Assembly (NCBI GenBank): GCA_023390245.1 | Contig: JAEWDF010000041.1 | Span: 1-59,828 of the forward strand | Direction of reading: 5' to 3' | DNA length: 59,828 bases | Source of the DNA: Pseudomonadota bacterium | GTDB lineage: Bacteria > Pseudomonadota > Alphaproteobacteria > Caulobacterales > Caulobacteraceae | Part shown: piece by piece, positions 1-8,056 of the stretch | How the letters are laid out: each line of letters opens with the position of its first letter | Numbering within the stretch: the stretch's first letter is position 1 | Translations under genes and position numbers: made by a program | The notes under the pieces: generated by a model | The model's input: only the letters and a program-made list of their open reading frames with translations | Told to the model about the DNA's origin: nothing | Database searches by the model: none

Positions 1-925
1 CCATCGCATCGAACCGCCGGGCGAGCGCGAGGACGGCGGCGCCCAGGGCGCGCTCGCCCGGCTGGTCGGAGCGTCCCAGCCGCAGGGCCTCCGCCATCAG
101 CGCCCGTGTGATCGTCTCCCGTCGTCGGGCGATCGCCGCGCGCCAGGGCGCCGGCGCCCGCGTCGGCCGAGCAGCCTCCAGCGCGGCGCCCATCAGCACG
201 CGCGGCGCGTCTCCCCCATGGGCTTCGTAACGCTCCCGCATCTTGCGGACCGGTGTGCGTTCAGGCTTCCGGGTGACGCCGCGCGCCCGCCGCGGAGTCG
301 CTTCCGCCTCGATGCCCCGCTCCCTCAGCGCATGGGCGAAGCGCTCGCGCCACAGCTGCAGATCGGCCTTGCGCGGATTGAGGCGCTCGCCGTCCCGTCC
401 ATGGCTCTGCACCGTCAGATGCACATGCGGATGACGCCCCTCGTCATGCAGGGCGAACACATAGGCAAAGCGTTCGGCGAAGATCTCCGCGGCGAACGCG
501 CGGGCCGCATCGTGAAGGCGTCCGGCGTCCGTCCCCGCCGGCATGCTCAGGATGATGGCGTGGGTCAGGGGCGCATCCCGGCGCCCTGCGGCCATACGCG
601 CCTCTTCCGCCCAGTCGTCCGCCAGGGCGCGAACGGACGAAGGACTGACATGACGCTCGCCGTCCGGCGTCTCCAGGGCGACGGCGCCGTTGCGACCGAT
701 GTACTGGAGATGGGCGCGCAGATGCGCGCCGTCCCGAGTCCGCCCGGTCACCTTGACCATCACCTCCGGGACCCGCCGTGAGACCCGGTCGATACGCTCG
801 AACATCTCGGCGGGCTCGGCGCGCCCTCCCGCGCGCAGGACCGGCGGCGTCAGACGGGCCTGGCGCACATCGACCGGCGGGCGCAGCGCCTCCTCGAAGC
901 CGCGGACGGTTCTGAGATCGCTCAT
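1..925 (-). CDS. MOB-P-like relaxase, N-terminal part (runs off left edge)
   Basis: Relaxase that nicks oriT and carries the transferred strand during conjugation. The reading frame starts at 925 (ATG) and stays open to the window edge, giving at least 308 residues; the true C-terminus lies outside. Visible motifs: a likely catalytic tyrosine in HLQYIGRNG near residue 75, and the metal-binding histidine triad HPHVHLTVQSHG near residues 165-176, as in VirD2/TraI (RP4) type relaxases. Its ATG overlaps the mobC stop (ATGA), so the two are translationally coupled. The family assignment rests on the motifs and on the adjacent mobC and nic-like sequence. An unusually long opposite-strand frame over the same DNA is a codon-bias shadow. 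Confidence 0.85.
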   Translation of the reverse strand, partial: MSDLRTVRGFEEALRPPVDVRQARLTPPVLRAGGRAEPAEMFERIDRVSRRVPEVMVKVTGRTRDGAHLRAHLQYIGRNGAVALETPDGERHVSPSSVRALADDWAEEARMAAGRRDAPLTHAIILSMPAGTDAGRLHDAARAFAAEIFAERFAYVFALHDEGRHPHVHLTVQSHGRDGERLNPRKADLQLWRERFAHALRERGIEAEATPRRARGVTRKPERTPVRKMRERYEAHGGDAPRVLMGAALEAARPTRAPAPWRAAIARRRETITRALMAEALRLGRSDQPGERALGAAVLALARRFDAM

Positions 926-1443
926 GGCGCGTCGTCCCAATAGGACAGGTTGCCCCGAAAGCCCTCCCCAATCGCGCTGACCCAGGCGCCGAGTTCGGAC
1001 TGGAAAGCGGCGAGTTGAACGACCTCTAGGTCGAGGACGACGCCCTCCATGACCGCCGTATTCAGGGCGCGGGCGATCTGATTGATGTTGACGCCGATGC
1101 GCCGCAGTTCGCGTCGGACCTCCATCAGGTCGACCCGTTCGGCGGGTGTCAGCTGAGGTCGGTCGTGGAGCCGTCGGCGGATCAGCGACACGGACCACTG
1201 CGTGCGGGACAGGCCGCTGCGGCCCGCCTCGGTCTCCAGGCGGGCCATGTCCTCGGCGCGCAGCCTAAGGGTCAGCTTGAGCCCGACGCCCTTTGACGGG
1301 GGCGTAATCGGCTCGGGAAGGGCGGCCTGCGCAGCGCGCTCAATCAGGCTCCGCAACAGTCGGGAGCGGCCGCCGCGCGACACCGCCGCGGCGTCGAACC
1401 GGCGGGTCAGATCGGGCGGCAGACGAACGGTGATGCGATCCAT
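922..1443 (-). CDS. mobC: MobC-like relaxosome accessory protein
   Basis: A 173-residue DNA-binding accessory protein that helps the relaxase open DNA at oriT. The N-terminus (MDRITVRLPPDLTRRFD) looks like a ribbon-helix-helix module. The C-terminal half carries the MobC hallmark IGVNINQIARALN near residues 130-142. Its stop overlaps the relaxase start (ATGA), so it is the first gene of a mobilization operon read leftwards from the putative nic site. Length and motif fit the family. Confidence 0.82.
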   Translation of the reverse strand: MDRITVRLPPDLTRRFDAAAVSRGGRSRLLRSLIERAAQAALPEPITPPSKGVGLKLTLRLRAEDMARLETEAGRSGLSRTQWSVSLIRRRLHDRPQLTPAERVDLMEVRRELRRIGVNINQIARALNTAVMEGVVLDLEVVQLAAFQSELGAWVSAIGEGFRGNLSYWDDAP

Positions 1444-1481
1444 GAGCGGGGTTCGATGTCAGACAAAGCCGGCGCAACGCC

Positions 1482-1490
1482 TATCCTGCC
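1482..1490 (+). promoter_or_regulatory. oriT: Probable oriT nic site (TATCCTG/CCC-like)
   Basis: The sequence CCTATCCTGCCC matches the conserved nic core of RP4/Ti-type origins of transfer (YATCCTG, cut, Y). It lies 39 bp upstream of mobC and is preceded directly by a small inverted repeat, GGCG-CAA-CGCC (1471-1481). A relaxosome gene pair beside a nic core is the usual layout for MOB-P elements. The match is short, but its position makes chance unlikely. The predicted cut is after G1488. Confidence 0.6.
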
Positions 1491-1641
1491 CTAGACAGCG
1501 ACCCCCATCGTCCCGCAGGCCTACGGGGTTCCCCGCCCTCCCCTCGGCGACCGAAGCCGGCCGCTCGCCCACCGCCCTGAAGGGCGCCCCAGCCGGGCAG
1601 AAGCCATTGATGGGCAGGCGCGACAGGTGTCTGGTGGCGGG

Positions 1642-2949
1642 ATGTTCGGCTACTACAAAAAGCGCCTGTTCTGGATCACCGAACGCCTCCGTCATCAGGA
1701 GGCGAACCTGGACGATCTGCAGAACCTTCTGGTCATGCAGCGCTGGCTCACCAAGCAGATCTTCGCCGTCGAAAACCGACAGCGGTCTCTCAGGGAGGAG
1801 CGTAAAGGCTTAAAGGCGAAGCTCGCCACCCGAATGGAGAAGTCGGCCAGCCGGCTGATCAAGAAGCGTGTCGCGTGGATCGATCGCCGCCACGAGCGCC
1901 TGAACGATGTAGCCTTCGTCCTACGGGCATTCGGAGATGGTATCGCCTTTCTCTATCTCGACGCCCATGCGGTAAAGCCGCTGACCTTCGAAGGCGACGG
2001 GAGCTACTTCAAGCGAAGCGCAGGGACACTGTCCGGCAAATCCGGCCTCGCGACCGAGATACTTGTTGTGGAAGAGGCCATCCGAAGAGGTGTGCCGGCC
2101 ATCCTCTGTGATCTTACGAACTCCATCCGCCATGGAGACGTCTGCCTGTTGGGGAACAGCGACCCCTATCTCATCGAGGTCAAGGCGGGGTCAGTGCGCG
2201 GGCATCGGAGCGAAAGGCAAAGGGTCGATGTCGGACGGCTCAACACCTTTTTCGAGAACGACCGAGGTGAGTTGCTCGGCGCGCCGATGTCGACGCGCGC
2301 CAGCCTCCCGAGCAAACCGGTCGATCATATCGCCGCGTTGAATCTGGCCGTGTCCGAGGCGCTTGAACACGGACAGTGCGTGTCGAGTCCTGAGCCCGGC
2401 GTTTGGATCGTTGCGCAGACTGATAGGTTCAGGCGAGAGCTCTTTGACGCCATCGATGTGTCCCAACGCGTCGGCATCTATTCCTGGAATGGTTGGAAGA
2501 TGGATCGGGCTTGGCTGTCCTACAGCCCCTTCACCTTGCACTTCAGGTCGCCTGAAGCGCTCTACTCCTTCATCTCGGGTCGCCTCTTTGTTCTGGTTCT
2601 GGTCGATTACGATGTGCTGCTCGCAGCCTTGGCGCGCCATGGCATAGACGCCGAGCTCTTCCCGGATGAAGCCTATATGATCGCAGGCCCCTGGCCGGAC
2701 GGTACGGATGGTCGCTGGGGTTTGTCAGCGCACTATGTCGACCGACTGGGTGTGGAGCTCCTGTCGCCGGAATGGTTTGCGAGCGCACAGAGTGAAGTGC
2801 TGCGACAGGCGGCGGAAACCCTGAAGTCTTCTCCGGACACCTTCCTGGGGGCGATCCCGACCGAAGGCGCCCTCGCCCACTCCCTGGTCGAAGCCTTGGC
2901 CGCTCCGACGCCCCACGGCTCGAATGGGCCGCAGGGCGATGACGGTTAG
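1642..2949 (+). CDS. Unknown protein with PD-(D/E)xK-like nuclease motif
   Basis: A 435-residue protein that I do not recognise as a named family. Residues about 1-95 are strongly charged and probably coiled-coil (repeated K/R/E, MEKSASRLIKKRVAWIDRRHERL). Around residues 145-190 the order E (VVEEAIRRG), GDVCLLG, then LIEVKAG fits the E...D...ExK active site of restriction-endonuclease-fold nucleases. The C-terminal half has no motif I know. ATG 1642 was chosen; GTG 1627 adds five residues. It is transcribed away from mobC and its stop overlaps the end of ardC by 4 bp on the other strand. Lying among transfer genes, it is probably cargo, and defence or anti-plasmid nuclease activity is a guess. 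Confidence 0.6.
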   Translation: MFGYYKKRLFWITERLRHQEANLDDLQNLLVMQRWLTKQIFAVENRQRSLREERKGLKAKLATRMEKSASRLIKKRVAWIDRRHERLNDVAFVLRAFGDGIAFLYLDAHAVKPLTFEGDGSYFKRSAGTLSGKSGLATEILVVEEAIRRGVPAILCDLTNSIRHGDVCLLGNSDPYLIEVKAGSVRGHRSERQRVDVGRLNTFFENDRGELLGAPMSTRASLPSKPVDHIAALNLAVSEALEHGQCVSSPEPGVWIVAQTDRFRRELFDAIDVSQRVGIYSWNGWKMDRAWLSYSPFTLHFRSPEALYSFISGRLFVLVLVDYDVLLAALARHGIDAELFPDEAYMIAGPWPDGTDGRWGLSAHYVDRLGVELLSPEWFASAQSEVLRQAAETLKSSPDTFLGAIPTEGALAHSLVEALAAPTPHGSNGPQGDDG

Positions 2950-3830
2950 GGCTGTCGCTCCTGCAACCAGCTGACCGCACGCTGTGCGTGAGCCGCCGCC
3001 GAAACGATGAAGCGCTTGTCGTCACGCAAGACCTGCAGCCAGGAGGCGATATAGGCGGCGTGGTCCTCGCGCGGCTCCAAGGCCAGTCCGAGGTCCGCGC
3101 ACAGGAAGGCTGCCCCGAGTTCGGCGACCAGTTCTTCGCGGGCGTATCCCGCATCACCGTGGTGCTGACGTCCGAGGTCCCGGTCGATCCGTGACGGATG
3201 ACGGGTCCAGTGGGTCATCTCATGGGCGAGTGTGGCGTAGTAGTCATCGGCGCTCCTGAAGCTGGCGAAGTCCGGCATCTGCACATAGTCCGGCCCGGGT
3301 GCGTAATAGGCGCTTCCGCCGCCGTGACGCAGATCGGGCCGCGCATTGGCGAAGAAGGCGTCGGCCCGTGCGATGCGCTCATCGGGATTGACCGGATCGT
3401 CGCCGGACGCGTCGTATGTGGCGGGCAGGCCTTCGATCTGCTCGACGTTGAAGACGGTGTAGGCCTTCAGGAACGGGATGCGGCGTTCGGCTTCCTCGCC
3501 CACCTCATCGGTGTCGGTTCGCACGATCTGATTGGCATAGACGACCGTGGCGCCGCGTTCGCCCTTGCGGACATGGGCGCCGAGCGCGAGGGCCTGCCGG
3601 AAGGTCATCCAGGTGGATCGGGCGTATCCCCGGTCGGCGGCCTCGGCCCAGAGCAGGACGATGTTGATGCCGCTGTAGGGCGTACCGTCGTGGCGAAGCG
3701 GGCGGCTGGTGGCGACCTTTGTCGTCCAGGGCCTGGTCCAGGGCCGGACGCCTGCCTCCAGCTGGGCGATGATCTGATCTGTGATCCGGGCGTAGATGTC
3801 CGGGCGTGCGGGGTCGGCGGGGCGCGTCAT
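2946..3830 (-). CDS. ardC: ArdC-type antirestriction protein (ssDNA-binding, zincin)
   Basis: A 294-residue protein. The N-terminal ArdC domain (DIYARITDQIIAQLEAGVRPW) binds single-stranded DNA and protects incoming plasmid DNA from restriction. The C-terminal domain is a zincin-like metallopeptidase with HEMTH at residues 203-207 and a downstream glutamate region (REELVAELGAAFL). The start at 3830 (MTRPADPARPDIY) is preferred to one 17 codons upstream because the family begins near this point. It precedes no gene closely and is next to DUF736, a common neighbour on alphaproteobacterial conjugative elements. Expression on arrival in a new host is expected. Confidence 0.88.
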   Translation of the reverse strand: MTRPADPARPDIYARITDQIIAQLEAGVRPWTRPWTTKVATSRPLRHDGTPYSGINIVLLWAEAADRGYARSTWMTFRQALALGAHVRKGERGATVVYANQIVRTDTDEVGEEAERRIPFLKAYTVFNVEQIEGLPATYDASGDDPVNPDERIARADAFFANARPDLRHGGGSAYYAPGPDYVQMPDFASFRSADDYYATLAHEMTHWTRHPSRIDRDLGRQHHGDAGYAREELVAELGAAFLCADLGLALEPREDHAAYIASWLQVLRDDKRFIVSAAAHAQRAVSWLQERQP

Positions 3831-3900
3831 GGCGGCCTCCTCGAAACGGATTGTGGGAAGAAGATGCGGCGGCGCGTTCATCGCGCCGCCGCCGTCTGGC

Positions 3901-4197
3901 TCAGTTGCGGGACCAGATCAGGCTGTGCCCGCCCTCGACCTCGACCAGGGAGGCGTAGATCGGGCTCGTGAAGCTGGGATCGTCGAGCTTGACCGACAGA
4001 TAGTCGCGGTCTTGCTGGCTCTTGCGCTTCCAGGCCGCACCGAACTCGGTCTGGCCGGAGAAAATCCGGAAGTCGGGAGCCTTGTCGTCGGTCTTCTCGT
4101 TGGGCCGCAGCACCGCCGTCTTGACGTTGAGGGTGAGGGTCTTGATCGAGCCGGTGTAGCCGTCGCCTTGGGCGGTAAAGGTTCCGATGGCAGCCAT
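3901..4197 (-). CDS. DUF736 family protein
   Basis: A 98-residue protein starting MAAIGTFT and containing the family's characteristic central and C-terminal stretch (YLSVKLDDPSFTSPIYASL). DUF736 proteins are small, single-domain and almost restricted to alphaproteobacterial plasmids and integrative elements; their function is unknown. The start at 4197 has a good ribosome site (GGAGAG) and matches the usual N-terminus, so nine upstream codons are left out. It lies 70 bp upstream of ardC and may share its transcript. Confidence 0.9.
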   Translation of the reverse strand: MAAIGTFTAQGDGYTGSIKTLTLNVKTAVLRPNEKTDDKAPDFRIFSGQTEFGAAWKRKSQQDRDYLSVKLDDPSFTSPIYASLVEVEGGHSLIWSRN

Positions 4198-4463
4198 GTC
4201 AGTCTCTCCTGTGCTTCGGGCCACGCCTGCCGCGGCCTCGATGGCGATCGGGAGACCGGGGCGCGGTCGGCGCGCAGGGGGAGCGAAGCGAGGCCCCGCA
4301 GCGGAGCGGAGGACCGGGAGAGCGACTTTCTTGTTGCGCGAGGAAGGCCGTCAGGCCGGGGATGAAAGTCGAGCGAGCGGTTGCGCCAGCCGACCGGGTT
4401 TCGGTCAGATCCGCCTCATCGAGAGGCCGCGCTGGCTGGCGCGAGCAGACAGAGACGCCGCAG

Positions 4464-4508
4464 CTGATCAACAGATCGCACCGCCAGCCGACTGGCGGGC
4501 TTGATCAG
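4464..4508. other. Two-tier perfect inverted repeat in a gene-free stretch
   Basis: Outer arms CTGATCAA (4464-4471) and TTGATCAG (4501-4508) enclose an inner perfect 7-bp hairpin CCGCCAG/CTGGCGG (4481-4498, loop CCGA). It lies in the 331-bp gap 4198-4528 between the DUF736 start and the SRAP stop, where I see no gene. It could end SRAP transcription, but no T-run follows on either strand, so a protein-binding site or another role is possible. Confidence 0.45.
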
Positions 4509-4528
4509 GACCCTCCCCGTCCCGTGGG

Positions 4529-5107
4529 TCAGGCCGCGATCGGGAAGACCTTCTCCACCACAAGGCTCCCGGCCGGGGTCGCTCGTAACAGGTCTCCTTC
4601 GGGCCGCTGGAGCTTGAGCCAGGCCGCACCCTCCTCGGGTCGAAGGACGACGATCTGACGGTCATGATAGGGCGCGATATCCGGCCCCGGCTCAGTCGTC
4701 AGCATGGCGAAGGCGCCGTCCTTGATCAGCCCCGCCACCCAGAACAGCGGCGCGCCGGCCAGGGTGAACCGCCATTTGGTCTTCCGCTTCTGTCCGGGTT
4801 CGGGGTCGGTGAATTCGAAAAACCCGTCCGCCGGGATCAGACACCGATCCGACCCCAGGAACGATCGGCCGTCGGATCGGAAGTTGAACACCGGGCGACC
4901 GCCCGGCCCCTTCCAGGCCCAGGGGGTCATCACCGCTTCCGGACCGCCCGCACCCAGACGAATGACCGGTGCGCGATCACCGATCCGGATCGACGCCATC
5001 GGCCCGAAGTTCGGCATTCCGCCGGGGAACACCAACGTGTCGCCCGACAGGTTGAACGCCTCGATGACATCGTCGAACGGCAGGATGAGCTGGTACTCGT
5101 TGCACAT
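4529..5107 (-). CDS. SRAP family protein (YedK/HMCES-like abasic-site shield)
   Basis: A 192-residue SOS response-associated peptidase family protein. These proteins form a covalent thiazolidine link to abasic sites in single-stranded DNA through the N-terminal cysteine. The catalytic Cys2 is present (MCNEY), as are the conserved FNFRSDG segment, the FFEF glutamate and the PYHDRQ histidine. Cys2 must be exposed by loss of Met1, which fixes the start at 5107 and excludes longer frames. It is divergent from imuA, and the intervening 153 bp contain a LexA box, so joint damage induction is likely. In this element it would protect single-stranded transfer DNA. Confidence 0.92.
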   Translation of the reverse strand: MCNEYQLILPFDDVIEAFNLSGDTLVFPGGMPNFGPMASIRIGDRAPVIRLGAGGPEAVMTPWAWKGPGGRPVFNFRSDGRSFLGSDRCLIPADGFFEFTDPEPGQKRKTKWRFTLAGAPLFWVAGLIKDGAFAMLTTEPGPDIAPYHDRQIVVLRPEEGAAWLKLQRPEGDLLRATPAGSLVVEKVFPIAA

Positions 5108-5217
5108 GTCGAACCTTCTCCAGGCCGGCGGGACGAAGGATTTCACGCCGCAGGCTTCTCCGCAAATGCGGTGGACAAGGCGACGGAACGATTGACTCGG
5201 CCGCACGCTTCGAATCA

Positions 5218-5232
5218 GAACATTTCAGGAAC
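5218..5232. promoter_or_regulatory. LexA box (GAAC-N7-GAAC) upstream of imuA
   Basis: GAACATTTCAGGAAC is a perfect match, read on the complement, to the alphaproteobacterial LexA operator GTTC-N7-GTTC. It ends 28 bp before the imuA start and is 110 bp from the divergent SRAP start, so it probably represses imuAB and perhaps SRAP until DNA damage. Confidence 0.85.
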
Positions 5233-5260
5233 ATTTAGAGCGGCGAAAAGGAGCCCGTCC

Positions 5261-6019
5261 ATGATGGCCGCCTGCTCGGCCGACCTTGAAACCCTGCGCG
5301 CGAAGGTCCGCGCCCTCGAGCATGCCGAACGCAGGCCGGTCGATGTCCTGCCGTTCGGCGTCGCCGAACTCGATGCGGCGCTGCCTGCGGGCGGCCTGGC
5401 GCTCGGCGCGCTGCACGAGGTCGCCGGCGGGGGCGACGACGCGGTCGGCGGCGCTGCGGCAGCCCTGTTTGCAGCCGGTATCGTCGCCCGCCTTCCAGGC
5501 CCTGTCCTGTGGTGCATCACGCGCCCGGATCTGTTCGCTCCGGCCTTGAGCCAGGCCGGTCTGGGTCCGGACCGGGTCATCTATGTCGAGGCAGGCGATG
5601 AGAAGGCGCTCATGGCCTGTGTCGAGGAAGGCTTGAGGCATAGGGGACTAGCCGGGGTCGTGTGCGAGACCTCCCGCCTGTCGATGACGACGTCTCGCCG
5701 GCTTCAGCTGGCGGCCGAGACGTCCGGCGTGATCGGGATCGCCGTCCGACGTTGGCGCCGCGCCGCCGAGGCGGCCGATTTCGGCCAGCCGACTGCGGCG
5801 ACGACGCGTTGGCGCGTCAGCGCCGAGCCGTCCGCGCCTTTGCCGGTCCCGGGCGTCGGTCGACCCCGTTGGCGTGTCGAACTCGTGCGTTGCCGCGGCG
5901 CTGACGCGGCGGACTTCATTCTGGACGCTTGCGATGAGACGGGTCGTCTCGCTCTACCTTCCGAACTGGCCCGTCGATCGGCTGCGTCGCCGGCTTGCCG
6001 CCGACGCGCCGCCGCCTGA
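5261..6019 (+). CDS. imuA: ImuA, RecA-like accessory factor of mutagenic translesion synthesis
   Basis: A 252-residue SulA/RecA-related protein that works with ImuB and DnaE2 in damage-induced mutagenesis. It shows the typical opening (DVLPFGVAELDAALPAGGLALGALHEVAG), where RecA-like proteins bind the nucleotide, but without a classical Walker A motif, as is common in ImuA. Two adjacent ATG codons (5261, 5264) follow an AAAAGGAG ribosome site; the first is taken. A LexA box lies just upstream. Its 3' end overlaps imuB by 86 bp in another frame, so the pair is one operon. Confidence 0.9.
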   Translation: MMAACSADLETLRAKVRALEHAERRPVDVLPFGVAELDAALPAGGLALGALHEVAGGGDDAVGGAAAALFAAGIVARLPGPVLWCITRPDLFAPALSQAGLGPDRVIYVEAGDEKALMACVEEGLRHRGLAGVVCETSRLSMTTSRRLQLAAETSGVIGIAVRRWRRAAEAADFGQPTAATTRWRVSAEPSAPLPVPGVGRPRWRVELVRCRGADAADFILDACDETGRLALPSELARRSAASPACRRRAAA

Positions 6020-7454
6020 GACGCCGCTCGTCCTGACCGGTCGGATCGGTCGCAAGCGCATCATCACGGCCTGCAACGCCGCCGCCGTCGCTTGCGGCGC
6101 GCGCGTGGGCATGGCCGTGACCCAGGCCCAGGCCCTTATCCCCGGGCTCGACCTGCGCGACGCCGATCCTGAAGGCGACATCCAGGCTCTGGACCGTCTC
6201 GCACTGTGGGCGCTCCAGCGCTACGCGCCGATCTGCCAGGCCGATCCAGCGGACGGTCTGGCGATCGACATCACCGGCGCCGCCCACCTTCAGGGCGGCG
6301 AGGCCGCCCTGCTTCGCGATCTCGTCAACCGGCTCGACAGGGCGGGAATCTGCGCGCGCGCCGCGATCGCGCCCACCTACGGCGCGGCCTATGCCGTCGC
6401 CCGGTTCCGTCCAGACCTCGACATCGTCCCGGACGACGGCATCGACGCCGCCCTGGCGCCGCTGCCGCTTGAGGCCTTGCGCCTGCCTGCCGACCTGCCC
6501 GCAACCCTGCGTCGGATGGGGTTCGACAGGATCGCCGACATCGCTCATCGGCCGCGCGCGCCGCTTCAACTTCGGTTCGGAGCGGATCTGGGACGCCGGC
6601 TCGACCAGGCCTATGGCCGCCTGTCGGAGCCGCTCATTCCGGCCGAAGCGCCGGAAACGCCCCGCGTGGAGCGCGTGTTCGCCGAACCCATAGGCGCGCC
6701 GGAAACCCTGGCGCGATACGCGGGCCAGCTCGTCGAGGCACTTTGCCGGACCCTGGAGGCACAAGGCCTCGGGGCCCGGCGTCTCGACTGGCTGTGCCAT
6801 CGCGTCGATCATCGCATCGAGGCGGTCCGGGTCGGCCTGGCGCGCCCGGTTCGGGATGCGCCGCGCCTGAGCCGGCTTCTGGTCGACAAGATCGAAACGA
6901 TCGAACCGGGCTTCGGCATCGAGCGGATGACGCTCGCGGCCAGCGCCTTCGAACCGCTTACGTGGCGGCCGGGCGAAACGCCGCTCGGCGGTGAGGCGCC
7001 GGCGGACGTTTCGACCCTCGTCGACACCCTGTCCAACCGCATCGGAGCGGATCGGATCTACAGGATCGTTCCAGTCGAGAGCGATGTTCCGGAGCGGTCG
7101 TCACGCAAGGTCCCGCCGCTTTCGCCCTCCACCGGCGTGGCTTGGACGCCGGAATGGCCGCGCCCCTCGCGCCTGTTCCGACGTCCCGAACCGGTGGAGA
7201 CCATGGCGCTTCTGCCTGACAATCCCCCGACCCATTTCACCTGGCGCGGCGTCCGCCGCCGGATCCGCCGGGCCGACGGCCCGGAACGGATTTTCGGCGA
7301 ATGGGGACGCCGCGACGCCGAGATGTGGGCGGTGCGCGACTACTTTCAGGTCGAGGACGAGGCCGGCGAACGCTTCTGGCTGTTCCGCGCCGGAGACGGC
7401 GAGGACGCCACGACCGGCTCACAGGCCTGGTTCATCCATGGCCTGTTTGCGTGA
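5934..7454 (+). CDS. imuB: ImuB, catalytically dead Y-family polymerase adaptor
   Basis: A 506-residue Y-family-like protein that bridges the beta clamp, ImuA and DnaE2. The N-terminus MRRVVSLYLPNWPVDRL replaces the catalytic aspartate motif of active DinB enzymes, as expected for ImuB. The finger/palm and little-finger regions follow, and the C-terminal part (RLFRRPEPVETMALLPDNPP ...) has the ImuB-specific layout. Start 5934 matches the family and lies inside imuA. Downstream, instead of dnaE2, a convergent four-gene operon begins after only 13 bp. Confidence 0.92.
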   Translation: MRRVVSLYLPNWPVDRLRRRLAADAPPPETPLVLTGRIGRKRIITACNAAAVACGARVGMAVTQAQALIPGLDLRDADPEGDIQALDRLALWALQRYAPICQADPADGLAIDITGAAHLQGGEAALLRDLVNRLDRAGICARAAIAPTYGAAYAVARFRPDLDIVPDDGIDAALAPLPLEALRLPADLPATLRRMGFDRIADIAHRPRAPLQLRFGADLGRRLDQAYGRLSEPLIPAEAPETPRVERVFAEPIGAPETLARYAGQLVEALCRTLEAQGLGARRLDWLCHRVDHRIEAVRVGLARPVRDAPRLSRLLVDKIETIEPGFGIERMTLAASAFEPLTWRPGETPLGGEAPADVSTLVDTLSNRIGADRIYRIVPVESDVPERSSRKVPPLSPSTGVAWTPEWPRPSRLFRRPEPVETMALLPDNPPTHFTWRGVRRRIRRADGPERIFGEWGRRDAEMWAVRDYFQVEDEAGERFWLFRAGDGEDATTGSQAWFIHGLFA

Positions 7455-7467
7455 CCAAGGGGCGCGT

Positions 7468-8046
7468 TCAGCTCGTCGGGAGACGGAAGCGCCGTGGCAG
7501 ACTGTGGCAGCGCATCGCGCGTTCGGCGCCGAGAACCTGCACCACTTCATCACCAAGATGATCCGGAACTCGCATACGGGCCCCGGTAAGGGCGCCATAG
7601 AGCGCGTCGCCGAGGCCTGAGCCGCAGGCGCTGCGAACTTCTGGCGAGAGGAGAAGATCCACAGTGGAAAGCACCTCGAGCGTCGCAAATCGGCGAGCCG
7701 CGATCTGCGTGGCCTTGCGTTCGTCGATCAGCGCACAGACATCCAGTCGATGCGCGCAAGCCAAGGTGGCGGCTTCGCCGTCGTCGAGGGTCTCGGCCGC
7801 GGCGCCGCTGACCAGGGAAACGAAGAGATCTTCATCTTCCTGCGCGAGATCTACGACCTCCGTCAGTCCCATATGGAGCAGTGCCGCCATCTCGTCGGCG
7901 GCCTGCCATCCTCTGGATCGACCACGCTCCAGTTCCGCCAGCGCCACGTTGGTGATGGTCACCGGCGCCGGTGTAGCGCGCAGGATGACATGCGCCTGCT
8001 GAGTGGCGATGAGATTTATCCAAACACTCGCGTCCGCGATCCTCAT
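7468..8046 (-). CDS. PIN-like domain protein, last gene of QueC-like operon
   Basis: A 192-residue protein with the acidic residues of PIN-type ribonucleases in order: Asp5 (MRIADASVWINL), a glutamate in VALAELERG, the DDGEAATLACA segment and ALIDERKA. PIN domains usually cut RNA and often act as toxins. The start at 8046 gives the canonical PIN opening; a longer frame would overlap the upstream gene. It lies 10 bp after the Xre-ImmA gene and is the last gene of the leftward operon, ending 13 bp from imuB on the opposite strand. It may be the effector, with the ImmA protein as regulator or antidote; that is inference. Confidence 0.65.
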   Translation of the reverse strand: MRIADASVWINLIATQQAHVILRATPAPVTITNVALAELERGRSRGWQAADEMAALLHMGLTEVVDLAQEDEDLFVSLVSGAAAETLDDGEAATLACAHRLDVCALIDERKATQIAARRFATLEVLSTVDLLLSPEVRSACGSGLGDALYGALTGARMRVPDHLGDEVVQVLGAERAMRCHSLPRRFRLPTS

Positions 8047-8056
8047 GCGGCTCGCC

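Noticed and set aside
1459..1695. A 78-codon leftward frame over the mobC promoter region
   Set aside because: It covers the putative oriT, lacks a ribosome site and resembles no family.
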